In this document: positions 47,371 to 56,039 of the stretch, one piece after another
Position numbering within the stretch: position 1 is the stretch's first letter
Layout: each line of letters begins with the position of its first letter
Source: Nocardioides seonyuensis
GTDB lineage: Bacteria > Actinomycetota > Actinomycetes > Propionibacteriales > Nocardioidaceae
Assembly (NCBI RefSeq): GCF_004683965.1
Contig: NZ_CP038436.1
Coordinates: 3,038,001 to 3,102,000 of the forward strand
DNA: 64,000 bases
Direction: 5' to 3'
Translations under genes and position numbers: made by a program
The notes under the pieces: generated by a model
Told to the model about the DNA's origin: nothing
Database searches by the model: none
Seen by the model: only the letters and a program-made list of their open reading frames with translations

Positions 47371-48129
47371 CTACTCGCCCCAGCCCATCGGGAACACCTC
47401 GAACGACGCGGCGAAGGCCACGCCCATCCGTTGACCGGTCTGCCTTCCGAACCCCTCGAGGAACTCCCGCGCGTCCCAGCCCTCCCAGCCGAGGCCGTCG
47501 ATGTAGGCCTTGTGCTTCTCCAGGGACTCCACGCCCGCGTCGAAGGTCTCGGTCGTGTCGACGCCGTGCTCGGCACCGGGCGAGCCCGCGGCCCACACGG
47601 CGCGCACCCCGCCCCAGGGCTCGAGGTCGCCCTCGAGCTGCTCGGGAAAGACCCAGCGGTTGCCGGCGTCACGCACGGCGTCGAGCACGGCCCTCCCGAC
47701 CGCGATGTGGTCGGCCTGGTTGAGGTTGCGACCGCCGAAGGTGTCGCGGAAGTTCCCGGTGATGACGATCTCGGGACGGTGGCGCCGCACCACCTCGGCG
47801 AGGATGCGCCGCAGTGCGACGCCGTACTCCAGCACGCCGTCGGGCTGCCTCAGGAAGTCGACCTCGGTGACCCCCACGACTCCCGCAGAGGCGATCTCCT
47901 CAGCCTCACGCAGCGGGCCCGCCTCGTCGGGGTGCATGCCGTCGATGCCGGCCTCGCCGCTCGTGACCATGCAGTAGACGACGCGCTTGCCCTGGCCGGT
48001 CCAGCGCGCGATGGCCGCGGCGGCGCCGTACTCGATGTCGTCGGGGTGGGCGACGATGGCGAGGGCGGTCTGCCAGTCCTCCGGCAGCGGCTCGAGGGGA
48101 CTGGGAAGCTGGTTCTCGCGCTCGGTCAT
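47371..48129 (-). CDS. PIG-L family N-acetylglucosaminyl deacetylase-like protein
   Basis: A 252-residue zinc-dependent deacetylase of the LmbE/MshB/Mca superfamily: IVAHPDDIEYG (AHPDD at 27-31) supplies His, Asp and Asp, and NQADHIAVGRAVLDA the third ligand. The family includes mycothiol enzymes; this one lacks closer indicators for MshB or Mca. A CATGCT element 6 bases before the ATG (complement of 48136-48141) resembles the leaderless pattern. It is upstream, on the same strand, of prfC but has its own promoter. Confidence 0.82.
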   Translation of the reverse strand: MTERENQLPSPLEPLPEDWQTALAIVAHPDDIEYGAAAAIARWTGQGKRVVYCMVTSGEAGIDGMHPDEAGPLREAEEIASAGVVGVTEVDFLRQPDGVLEYGVALRRILAEVVRRHRPEIVITGNFRDTFGGRNLNQADHIAVGRAVLDAVRDAGNRWVFPEQLEGDLEPWGGVRAVWAAGSPGAEHGVDTTETFDAGVESLEKHKAYIDGLGWEGWDAREFLEGFGRQTGQRMGVAFAASFEVFPMGWGE

Positions 48130-48157
48130 GGACCGAGCATGGCACCGACCGCTGGGT

Positions 48158-49432
48158 TCAGGCCATCACTCCGACGGGTGCCGGCGCGAAGCCGGGGAAG
48201 ACCTGGGCGGTGGAGACGCCGAAACGCCGGGTGACGACCTCGCTGAGGACGCTGCGGTAGTCGGTGGTGACCGGCAGGTCGGCGTCGAGGGTATCGGCCA
48301 GCCCCGGCCAGCTGCCGTAGTAGCGGCCACCGCGCACGCCGGCCCCGGCGACGAGCATCACGTTGCCGTGGCCGTGGTCGGTGCCGTAGTCGTCGTTCTC
48401 GCGGACCCTGCGCCCGAACTCGCTGATGGTCACCAGGGTGACCCGGTCGCCGAAGGCGCCGAGGTCGGAGAAGAAGGCGGCCACCGACGCGGCGAGGTCC
48501 TCGGCGTTCCTGCGCATCCCTCCCCACTCGACGGTGCCGAGATCGGTGTGCATGTCCCAGTCGCCCTGGTCCACCGTGACCACGTCGACGCCCACGTTGG
48601 CCCGCACGATCCGCGACACCTCCGACATCGCCTGGCCCAGCTCGCTGTCGGGGTACGGCGTCGGCGTGGGCGCGCCGGCGGGCACGGCCCTCACCGGCGC
48701 GAAGCCGTCGGCTCCGGCGAGGGCGTCACGCACGGCCCTGCCGAGCCTCGCGCTGCCGCCCCACGCGTGCCGGAGCGCCGCGACACGGCGACCGTCGGAG
48801 TCGGCTCCGGCGACGTCGGCGTTGTCGACCTCCCCGACGACGAACGCGGGCTGGCTCCCGAACAGCGAGGTGGGGACCTGGTTGCCGAGCGCGGTGCCCT
48901 GGAGCGGTGAGGTGCCGGGCAGCTGCCCGAGCAGGCGGTTGAGCCACCCGTTGCGCTCGTCGGACCCGGGGGCGGCGTCCTCGATGGCCTCCATCGCGGC
49001 GAAGTGCGACCGGTTGGGGGTCGGCATCCCGGTCGCGTGCACTGCGGCCAGGCGTCCGGAGTCCCACAGCGGCACCAGGGGCGCCAGCGCCGGGTGCAGG
49101 CCGAACATCGCGTCCGGGACCAGCAGGGACGTGTGGGGGATCGCGATCCGGGGACGGGCTGCGTAGTAGACGGGGTCGCCGTGGGGGACCACGAGCGAGA
49201 GCCCGTCGGCCGCACCACGTAGTGACAGCACGACGAGCACGGAGCCCGTCGAGGAGAGCCGGGACCGGGTGGAGGAGGCGGTGGTGACGGCGTAGCCCCG
49301 TTGGGCGTCACCGAGCGCGACGACACCTCCGGCGAGCACGGCCGACCCGAGCAGCGCGCGGCGGGAGAGTGCGAGGGAGGTGTACTCGGGGCAGCCGCAG
49401 GAGCTCGAGGCGATGTCGTTCCGGGGGGACAT
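48158..49432 (-). CDS. DUF1501 domain secreted protein (Tat substrate)
   Basis: A 424-residue protein with a twin-arginine signal (LSRRALLGSAVLAGG), then the DUF1501 domain: LVVLSLRGAADGLSLVVPHG, GLHPALAPLV, DQGDWDMHTDLG, VTISEFGRRVREN. DUF1501 is related to alkaline-phosphatase-superfamily sulfatases and nearly always pairs with a DUF1800 gene, here 10 bases upstream. A GAGGGAGCC ribosome site precedes the ATG at 49432; the longer open frame overlaps the partner and is rejected. Function unknown; possibly extracellular polymer handling. Confidence 0.85.
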   Translation of the reverse strand: MSPRNDIASSSCGCPEYTSLALSRRALLGSAVLAGGVVALGDAQRGYAVTTASSTRSRLSSTGSVLVVLSLRGAADGLSLVVPHGDPVYYAARPRIAIPHTSLLVPDAMFGLHPALAPLVPLWDSGRLAAVHATGMPTPNRSHFAAMEAIEDAAPGSDERNGWLNRLLGQLPGTSPLQGTALGNQVPTSLFGSQPAFVVGEVDNADVAGADSDGRRVAALRHAWGGSARLGRAVRDALAGADGFAPVRAVPAGAPTPTPYPDSELGQAMSEVSRIVRANVGVDVVTVDQGDWDMHTDLGTVEWGGMRRNAEDLAASVAAFFSDLGAFGDRVTLVTISEFGRRVRENDDYGTDHGHGNVMLVAGAGVRGGRYYGSWPGLADTLDADLPVTTDYRSVLSEVVTRRFGVSTAQVFPGFAPAPVGVMA

Positions 49433-49442
49433 GGTGGCTCCC

Positions 49443-50894
49443 TCAGCAGGAGTAGTGGTCGGGGGAGTCGAGGATCGCGGCGAGGAGGCGCGGGAACTTC
49501 CACTCGGCGAGCTCGTGGTCGCGGGTGATGCGCTCCTTGCCACGGCAGCCGGTGGCGCGGGTGGCCGTCTCGAGGAGGCGCTTGCTCGCCGGCTTGTGGA
49601 GCAGCTCGCGCGACAGGTCGTCGACGAGGTCGCGGAAGCGCACCCCCTTGCCGGGCGGCACCCAGCGCGTCGGCTTGCGGTAGCGGACGTCGTCGTCGGG
49701 CCACCACCCGCCCGCGAGCGACCAGTGCACCTCGAAGGAGGCGAGCATGCGAGCCGGCGATATCCAGGTGGCGTCGTCCACGGGGGAGCCGTCCGGACGC
49801 GGCCACGCGTGGGGGGACAGGCCGATCGCCTCGGCCTGCCACAGGACCGCGTTGGCCGCGGACGCCGAGGAGGCGGGGCGACGTACGTCGATGCCCAGGG
49901 CGCGGTAGGTGGCCACGACGTCCTCGGACGGGTCACGCAGCTTGCGACCCGCCGACGCCTTGAACTCCTTGCTGGCCACCAGCTCGCGCAGCACGGGGAC
50001 GATGGCTGTGTCGTTCTTGAGGTAGGTGCGTGCCAGTCGGCGCACGAGCGCCTCGGGAGGGTCGTCCCGGACGAACTTGGTCGCGAGCCGCTCGCAGATC
50101 CGCCGTGCCGTGAGGGGGTGGTGGGCGAGGTGGTGCAGGTAGTCGCGCGTCACCTCGCGACCGTCGGCGGAGCTGTTGGCGTGGCTGAAGTCGCGCACGC
50201 GGACGTGGCCGGTCCAGTGGTCCTCCGGCTCGTACGACAGCTGCCACGTCTTCCACAGGTCGACGCGCCAGCCGGTGAGGATCCGGGCGGACGCCTTCAC
50301 GTCGTCCTCGGTGTAGCGACCGGCACCGAGGGTGTGGATCTCCAGGAGCTCCCGCCCGAGGTTCTCGTTGGGCGCCCGCTTGGTCGAGGTCGCCCCCGAC
50401 AGGAAGATCAGCATCGCCGGGTGCGTCGTCGTCGCCTGCAGCAGCTCGTCGAAGCGACCGAGCGCGTGCTTGCGGATCGTGTCGCCGTAGTCGGCCCGCC
50501 AGGTGAACTGGCCGTCGCCGCTGACCGGGACGTGGAGGAGGGCCTCCCAGAACTCGGTCATCTTCTCGTGGACCTGTCGCCTGGTGGTCATGCGGCGCAC
50601 GAGCAGCCAGCGGCCGTAGTCGGCCATGACCTCCCAGCCTCCACGGACCTCCTGCACCTGGCGCTGCCACAGGTCGGCAGGCGAGCGGTCGAGGTCTGGC
50701 CACCAGCCACGCAGCCGCTCCGCTGCGCCGTCGGCGACCTTGTGCGGCTTGGTGATCTGCTTCTCGAACCACGCCTCGGCGCCGCCTGCCCGGCGCACGT
50801 CACGTGCGAGCTCGGGCGTCAGACCGTATGAGAAACGGGTCGCCAGGTGTCGGTCCCTGCCCGGCAGCAGCTGCTGCTCGCGTTCCTTGCCCAT
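49443..50894 (-). CDS. DUF1800 family protein
   Basis: A 483-residue DUF1800 protein: HLATRFSYGLTPELARDVRR opens the domain, with RQVHEKMTEFWEALLHV, NENLGRELLEIHTLGAGRYT and ARILTGWRVD in the middle, and HDEL-like RDHELAEWKFPRLL near the end. No signal peptide is seen, unlike its Tat-secreted partner DUF1501. The pair is widespread but uncharacterised; co-export with the partner is possible. Confidence 0.85.
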   Translation of the reverse strand: MGKEREQQLLPGRDRHLATRFSYGLTPELARDVRRAGGAEAWFEKQITKPHKVADGAAERLRGWWPDLDRSPADLWQRQVQEVRGGWEVMADYGRWLLVRRMTTRRQVHEKMTEFWEALLHVPVSGDGQFTWRADYGDTIRKHALGRFDELLQATTTHPAMLIFLSGATSTKRAPNENLGRELLEIHTLGAGRYTEDDVKASARILTGWRVDLWKTWQLSYEPEDHWTGHVRVRDFSHANSSADGREVTRDYLHHLAHHPLTARRICERLATKFVRDDPPEALVRRLARTYLKNDTAIVPVLRELVASKEFKASAGRKLRDPSEDVVATYRALGIDVRRPASSASAANAVLWQAEAIGLSPHAWPRPDGSPVDDATWISPARMLASFEVHWSLAGGWWPDDDVRYRKPTRWVPPGKGVRFRDLVDDLSRELLHKPASKRLLETATRATGCRGKERITRDHELAEWKFPRLLAAILDSPDHYSC

Positions 50895-51027
50895 GCCCTG
50901 ACCTCCCGAGTGCCAAGGAGCATGGTGTCATCCTCGGGGAGGGCCCGGGCCGGAATCGACGGAACGCCCCGACCGGCTGCGTGACACGTCGGTGGCTGCG
51001 CTGGCGCAGACCGGACACTATGGATCC

Positions 51028-51579
51028 ATGGAAGCCACCCGACCGAGCCACGACTCCGTGTCTTCGATGCCGACGCGTCACCACTTGGTCTTCATGGGTG
51101 TCTCGGGCACCGGCAAGAGCGCGGTGGGGCGGCCCGCCAGTGAGGCGCTGGGCCTCACCTTCGCCGAGGGCGACGACTTCCACCCCCAGGCCAACATCGA
51201 CAAGATGTCGCGCGGCGTCCCGCTCACGGACGAGGACCGCTGGCCGTGGCTGCGCCTTCTTGCCGCGTGGACCCGTGAACGGGCGGCGAGGGGAGAGGGC
51301 ACGGGTCTGGCCTGCTCGGCGCTGCGGCGGGTCTACCGCGACGTCCTGCGTGAGGCTGCCCCGGACACGGTCTTCGTCCACTTCACGGGCTCTCGCGAGA
51401 CGCTCGAGAAGCGGATGGGGGCGCGGGAGCACTTCATGCCCACCGACCTGCTCGACTCCCAGCTCGCCACGCTCGAGCACCTGGGTCCCGACGAGCGGGG
51501 GATCGTCGTCGACATCGAGGACCCGATCGACCAGATCGTCGACGACCTAGTCAGCCGCGTGCGGGCGGGATCGATCTAG
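51028..51579 (+). CDS. Gluconokinase
   Basis: A 183-residue small kinase: P-loop GVSGTGKSAVG (residues 24-31), EGDDFHPQANIDKMSRGVPL with the gluconate-binding Asp-Asp-His, DEDRWPWL, CSALRRVYRD and FVHFTGSRETLEKRM. These are the gluconokinase (GntK/IdnK) hallmarks; it phosphorylates gluconate to 6-phosphogluconate. Start ATG 51028 has CACTAT 6 bases upstream; a later ATG at 51067 is also possible. It stands alone. Confidence 0.88.
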   Translation: MEATRPSHDSVSSMPTRHHLVFMGVSGTGKSAVGRPASEALGLTFAEGDDFHPQANIDKMSRGVPLTDEDRWPWLRLLAAWTRERAARGEGTGLACSALRRVYRDVLREAAPDTVFVHFTGSRETLEKRMGAREHFMPTDLLDSQLATLEHLGPDERGIVVDIEDPIDQIVDDLVSRVRAGSI

Positions 51580-51637
51580 CCTCGGTCGGCCAGTCTCCGC
51601 GACGCCCGATATCCTCGCGGAGCCGCACGCGCGGTGC

Positions 51638-51711
51638 GGGCCGTTAGCTCAGTCGGTTAGAGCAGAGGACTCATAATCCTTGGGTCGTGGGTTCGAGCCC
51701 CACACGGCCCA
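51638..51711 (+). tRNA. tRNA with CAT anticodon (elongator Met, or Ile if lysidine-modified)
   Basis: Acceptor GGGCCGT pairs ACGGCCC, D-arm GCTCAGTCGGTTAGAGC, anticodon loop CTCATAA with CAT at 51672-51674, T-arm GTGGGTTCGAGCCCCAC. CCA is not encoded. The GTTAGAGCAGAGGACTCATAATCCT stretch (split here by arms) is close to E. coli tRNA-Ile2, so TilS modification and Ile identity are possible; sequence alone does not decide. It is not initiator tRNA (the acceptor's first base pair is intact). Confidence 0.93.
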
Positions 51712-51738
51712 CGCGAAGCTCCTCGTCCAGGCGCACTC

Positions 51739-53247
51739 TCAGCCCTCGCCGGCGATGAGGAAGCCGTCGCCCTGCTCCACCAGCTGCAACCGGCCCTGCT
51801 CGGTGGTGGTCCGTCCCGAGGTGGTGACGAAGTCGATGGTGTAGGTCGTCGTGAGGGACCGCGGGTCAGCCCGTACGTCGCGAGGGGTGGCCGACTCGAT
51901 CGTGCTCCAGAACCCCGAGTACGCCCCGAAACCACCGCTCTCGGCCTGGAACTCGGGCGTCAGCATCGCGAAGGTCGTCTCCGGGTCCGAGGTGACGAGC
52001 GAGAAGTAGTCGGTCACGAAGGTGCGCATGGCCGACCGGGTCCCGGCGACACCGTTCGCAGGGCTCGGCTCGGTGGTCGGCTCCTCCGTCTCCGAAGGCT
52101 CCTCGGTCGGCTCGGAGGTCGGCTCCTCGGAGGGACTCGGTTCGGTCGAGGTGCTCGGTTCGGTGCCGCTCCCTGATGTGTCGGGTCGTTCCGGGTCGTC
52201 CGGCCAGAGCAGCCACGCACCCAGACCCGCGAGCAGCACGAGCGCGAGTGCCGCCGCGAGCCAGCCCATCGGGAGACGGCGGGAGCTGCGGGGCTCCGGG
52301 GTCTGGTCCTGAGCCGGGTCCTGAGCAAGGCCCTGAGTCGGGGGAGGGGTCGGGGTCGGCACGGGTGCGGGTGCGGGTGCGGGTGCGGGGGGCACCGGAG
52401 TCATGGCGATCGTGGCCTCGGCCGGCCGTCCCGCCGGTGCGGTCTGTTCCGGCGCCTCGCCGCTGGCGATCCGTCGCAGCTCGTCCCGAACGCGCTCCGC
52501 GGGCCACCGCTGCTCGGGGTCCTTCACCATCATCGTGGTCAGCAGGGGCGACGTCGCGTGGCCGTCGGAGAGCCGCGGCGGGTCGTCGTTGACGATCCGG
52601 TAGAGGCCTCCGAGAACGTTGTCGCCCACGTCGTAGGGAGGCGTGCCCTCGACGGCGTGGAACAACGTCGCGCCCAGCGACCAGACGTCGCTCGCTGCGG
52701 TGGCGGGGTGCCCCGAGGCGACCTCGGGAGCGATGTAGGCGGGTGACCCCGTGATCATTCCCGTGTGGGTCAGCGCCGTGTCGCTAGAGGAGCGAGCGAT
52801 GCCGAAGTCGCCGAGCTTCGCGTGGTCGTCGCCGGTGATGAAGATGTTGCTCGGCTTCACGTCCCGGTGGACGATCCCGGCCTTCTCGGCCTGGACGAGC
52901 GCGTCGGCCGCCTGGGCGAGGATTGCCGCCGCGCGCCGCTCCGGCAGGGGTCCCTCGGCTGCGACCAGCTCGGAGAGGGTCCGGCCGTCGACGTGCTCCA
53001 TGACGAGCCAGTAGCAGTCCTGCTCCTTGACGAGGTCGAAGATCGACACCACGTGCGGGTGGTTGATCCCCGCGGCCAGCCGCGCCTCCCGCTGCGCTCG
53101 TGCGACGTCGTCCGTGGTCGTGCCCGGCAGGAGCCCGATGCGCTTGATCGCGACGCGACGGTCCAACAGCTCGTCGTGCGCGAGGTGGACCACCCCAGCG
53201 CCGCCGCGACCGATCTCCCGCTCGAGGCGGTACCTGCCTGCAATCAC
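51739..53247 (-). CDS. PknB-like transmembrane Ser/Thr protein kinase (copy 1)
   Basis: A 502-residue kinase: glycine loop EIGRGGAG (11-18), Lys35 in VAIKRI, catalytic HRDVKPSN (Asp129), DFG (Asp147), GSPAYIAPE activation end. A Pro/Ala-rich juxtamembrane stretch precedes one membrane helix (about 326-348) and an outer Ser/Thr/Glu-Pro-rich stalk, then a domain (about 400-502) with EFQAESGGFGAYSGFW. That outer domain is not PASTA and is shared with the kinase at 58594. GTG 53247 has GGAAGG before it and aligns with the paralog start; the longer frame is rejected. Confidence 0.9.
   Translation of the reverse strand: MIAGRYRLEREIGRGGAGVVHLAHDELLDRRVAIKRIGLLPGTTTDDVARAQREARLAAGINHPHVVSIFDLVKEQDCYWLVMEHVDGRTLSELVAAEGPLPERRAAAILAQAADALVQAEKAGIVHRDVKPSNIFITGDDHAKLGDFGIARSSSDTALTHTGMITGSPAYIAPEVASGHPATAASDVWSLGATLFHAVEGTPPYDVGDNVLGGLYRIVNDDPPRLSDGHATSPLLTTMMVKDPEQRWPAERVRDELRRIASGEAPEQTAPAGRPAEATIAMTPVPPAPAPAPAPVPTPTPPPTQGLAQDPAQDQTPEPRSSRRLPMGWLAAALALVLLAGLGAWLLWPDDPERPDTSGSGTEPSTSTEPSPSEEPTSEPTEEPSETEEPTTEPSPANGVAGTRSAMRTFVTDYFSLVTSDPETTFAMLTPEFQAESGGFGAYSGFWSTIESATPRDVRADPRSLTTTYTIDFVTTSGRTTTEQGRLQLVEQGDGFLIAGEG
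52363..52390 (+). repeat. Four GGGTGC hexamer repeats within the kinase juxtamembrane region
   Basis: GGGTGC is repeated four times in tandem (52363-52386) with a partial fifth, encoding Ala-Pro repeats on the minus strand. In-frame unit changes would lengthen or shorten the flexible linker by two residues without loss of the kinase. Confidence 0.6.
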
Positions 53248-53342
53248 GTAGAACACCTTCCGTGGGTGACGACCTAGGCTAGACACCTGCCCGAGCAGTG
53301 CCCACCGGCCGGGCACCGATGCATGCAGTACGCCGCCACGCG

Positions 53343-56039
53343 TCACTTCACCCTCAGCAGGCCGTGGGCTCCCCTCTCGGCGTCGATCATCACGTGGTTC
53401 ACGAACGGGTAGTTCCCGGGCTCGTCCAGCTCAAGCTCCACGAACCCGCCCTGGGCGGGTAGCAGGGGCAGAACCTGCGCACCACCGTCCTCGGAGGGTC
53501 CGCGTCTGCTGCCGAGCTGCCACGCGCCCTCGGAGTAGACGGTGTCGAACTGCCCGCCGACCACGTGGAAGGCCGAGGCCCTGTTGGGCCCGGCGTCGAG
53601 GACCCAGATCCGCACGCGCTCCCCGGTCCTGGCGGTGAGCGGCGTGTGCGCGTACTGGTCCGGGTAGCCGTTGAAGACCACCTTGTCCGGTCGCTCGGCT
53701 GCCAGCTTGTCCAGGTCGGCCACCGCGCCGTCTGCCCCGTGGTACTGCTCGGACTGCACGACGACGTACTCGCGGTCGACGGCCCTGAGTCCCGGCGGGT
53801 CGATCACCACGGCTCCGAAGAGGCCGTTGGCGATGTGGGCGGTCATCGGCATCGTCGCGCAGTGGTACATCCAGATGCCTGCCCGGTCAGCGGTGAAGCG
53901 GTAGGTCAGGGACTCGCCGGGTGGGATGGTCCGCATGACGCGGTCGGGAGCCCGGACGCCGGCGTGGAAGTCGATCGAGTGCCCCATCGTCCCGTCGTTG
54001 ACGAGCGTGATGACGAACTGGTCGCCGACGCGGCCGTGCAGGACCGGCCCGGGAGCCGTCCCGTTGAACGTCCAGGTCTCCTGGGTGACTCCGGGCGCGA
54101 CCTCCACCTGCTGCTCGGTGATCCGGAACGTGTGGCGGTGCACGCGGCCCGGAGCGACCGGAGGCAGGACCGCGTCGAAGGGCGTGAAGCCTGGGCCGGG
54201 CTCTGCCGGCCCGTTCAGGGCCGCCCCCGAGGCGTCGTGGCCGTGATCCTCGTGACCGGCTGGCTCGCCGGTCTCCGCGGAGTTGTCGGAGGAGTGGCCG
54301 GAGGAGTGGCCCGAGGAGTGGTCGGCCGCAGACGCCGAGTCGGCTGCTGCAGAGGCCCCGAGCGCTGCTCCTGACACCTCGACGGCGAAGGTCATCCCCA
54401 TCTGTCGGTGTCCGACGACCGAGCACCATCCGTCCAGGTCACGACCGACGACGCCGAGGTCCAGGACGGTCTCCTCGCCCGGGGCGATGCGGCCGGTGTC
54501 GGCGCCGGTCTCGAGCACCAGGTCGTGGACGTCGCCGTCGCTCTCGTTCCGCAACGTGATGACGAGCCGGTCGCCCGGTTCGACCTCGACCCGGTCAGGG
54601 CTGAAGCGCATGCCCTCCGCGACGACGTCGACCTCGACCGTCCGGCCCGTGGCGGTGGCCCCGGCATCGGCCGACCTCACTCCTCCGAGCGTGACGGTGT
54701 CGACGGCGCCACCGGCGGCCACGGCGATCACGGCAAGTGCGACCCCCACGGCGGCCAACCCCATGTTCTGGCCGCGGAGCCGCTCGGTGGTGGGCGTCGA
54801 CTCGCCGCGGTGGCGAAGTCGCACGGCCCTCATCAACAGGGGCACGAAGCTCGCGAGTGCACCCAGGACGAGGACCGAAGCCACCACACGTACGACGCTG
54901 GGGACGGGCAGGATGCACCACAGCAGTCCCACGTTGGCGAGGGCCACGCGCAGGGCGCCACCCGAGTCCAGGGCGCGGTTGGCGGCGCGCACAGCACTCG
55001 GACCGCCACCCAGCACGACCGGAACCAGGTACGACAAGGCACCCAGCAGGACCTGTGCGACGAACCCGGCAGCGAAGTAGGGAGCGGCACCGGACAGGGC
55101 GTCCGACACGTCGGACCACTCTCCGCCGACCAGGACCTGCACGGCCATGAGGAGGAGCAGGCCGGCCAGCCACGCCAGGCCGGCGCCCACCGACCACGCG
55201 GGGAAGCTGGTCGGAGGCTTGACCCGTGCTGCCGCGACCATCGGACGCGCCAGTACGACGACCCCGGCGAGGTAGACGCCCAGCCCGGCCGCCACGGCTC
55301 GGGGCGTGTCGGTCCATGCGGCCGCCACCACCAGTGCGATGCCGGCAACCAGGACGGGCAGGGCCGTGCGCGAGGCCTTCTCGGCACCTTCGGCCAGCCG
55401 GGTGCGGAGCATGGTCGGCCACAGGGTGACGAGCGTGCCGAGCACGGTCAGGCCGACCCAGCCGAGCACGTTGACGCCCGCATGGGCCATCCGCACCCGG
55501 GCATCTAGCGGGTCCGTGAGGCCGCGGGCCAACCACACGCCGAGGCCGGCTCCCAGCGGGAGGAGCGACCCGGCGGCCAGGTAGTAGTGGATGGTGGCGG
55601 CGAAGCGCGACCCGAACCTGCCTCGCAGCCCGGAGGCGAGCACGACGACGTGCCACAGCACGGCCGTCCCGACGCCGATCGCACCGACCAGGACGGCCCA
55701 CCAGGAGCCGCTGCCGACACCTGCCGTGACGGTGGCTGCACCCACGTTGAACAGGCCCAGCCGCCACGACTGCTGACGGCGGGAGGTTGCCGGCACGCGC
55801 AACAGGGTGTCGGCGAAGTAGCGGCTCCAGACGAGGATCGCGTGCCCCGCCGCCCCCAGGAGCATCAGGTGCAGCATCAGCCAGCGTGCCTCCGGCACCC
55901 ACTGGTGGATGAGCGCCACGACCACCACGGCGAGCAGCCATGCCACGACCGGCAGGTCGCGCATGGGCCAGAACCCGCGGGACCCGGAGCCGCTGGGCTG
56001 CCTGCTGGGGACCTCGGTCGGTGACTCCAGCAGCGTCAT
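53343..56039 (-). CDS. Membrane-cupredoxin-NirK fusion, putative copper nitrite reductase
   Basis: An 898-residue fusion. Residues 28-410 form about 11 membrane helices with candidate heme His57, His66, His151, His186. Residues 465-555 are a cupredoxin with a complete type 1 site: His505, Cys539, His544, Met549. A His/Ser-rich linker (565-605) follows. Residues 615-898 are NirK-like: His687 and His692 with Asp690, HC (726-727), His735, His798 (equivalent to catalytic His255), His825 and a C-terminal NYPFVNHVMIDAERGAHGLL. By comparison with NirK the type 2 copper site is complete, but the axial type 1 ligand Met is Leu740. Nitrite reduction to NO is the most likely activity; a multicopper oxidase is the alternative. 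ATGA overlap with the NnrS-like gene. Confidence 0.72.
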   Translation of the reverse strand: MTLLESPTEVPSRQPSGSGSRGFWPMRDLPVVAWLLAVVVVALIHQWVPEARWLMLHLMLLGAAGHAILVWSRYFADTLLRVPATSRRQQSWRLGLFNVGAATVTAGVGSGSWWAVLVGAIGVGTAVLWHVVVLASGLRGRFGSRFAATIHYYLAAGSLLPLGAGLGVWLARGLTDPLDARVRMAHAGVNVLGWVGLTVLGTLVTLWPTMLRTRLAEGAEKASRTALPVLVAGIALVVAAAWTDTPRAVAAGLGVYLAGVVVLARPMVAAARVKPPTSFPAWSVGAGLAWLAGLLLLMAVQVLVGGEWSDVSDALSGAAPYFAAGFVAQVLLGALSYLVPVVLGGGPSAVRAANRALDSGGALRVALANVGLLWCILPVPSVVRVVASVLVLGALASFVPLLMRAVRLRHRGESTPTTERLRGQNMGLAAVGVALAVIAVAAGGAVDTVTLGGVRSADAGATATGRTVEVDVVAEGMRFSPDRVEVEPGDRLVITLRNESDGDVHDLVLETGADTGRIAPGEETVLDLGVVGRDLDGWCSVVGHRQMGMTFAVEVSGAALGASAAADSASAADHSSGHSSGHSSDNSAETGEPAGHEDHGHDASGAALNGPAEPGPGFTPFDAVLPPVAPGRVHRHTFRITEQQVEVAPGVTQETWTFNGTAPGPVLHGRVGDQFVITLVNDGTMGHSIDFHAGVRAPDRVMRTIPPGESLTYRFTADRAGIWMYHCATMPMTAHIANGLFGAVVIDPPGLRAVDREYVVVQSEQYHGADGAVADLDKLAAERPDKVVFNGYPDQYAHTPLTARTGERVRIWVLDAGPNRASAFHVVGGQFDTVYSEGAWQLGSRRGPSEDGGAQVLPLLPAQGGFVELELDEPGNYPFVNHVMIDAERGAHGLLRVK

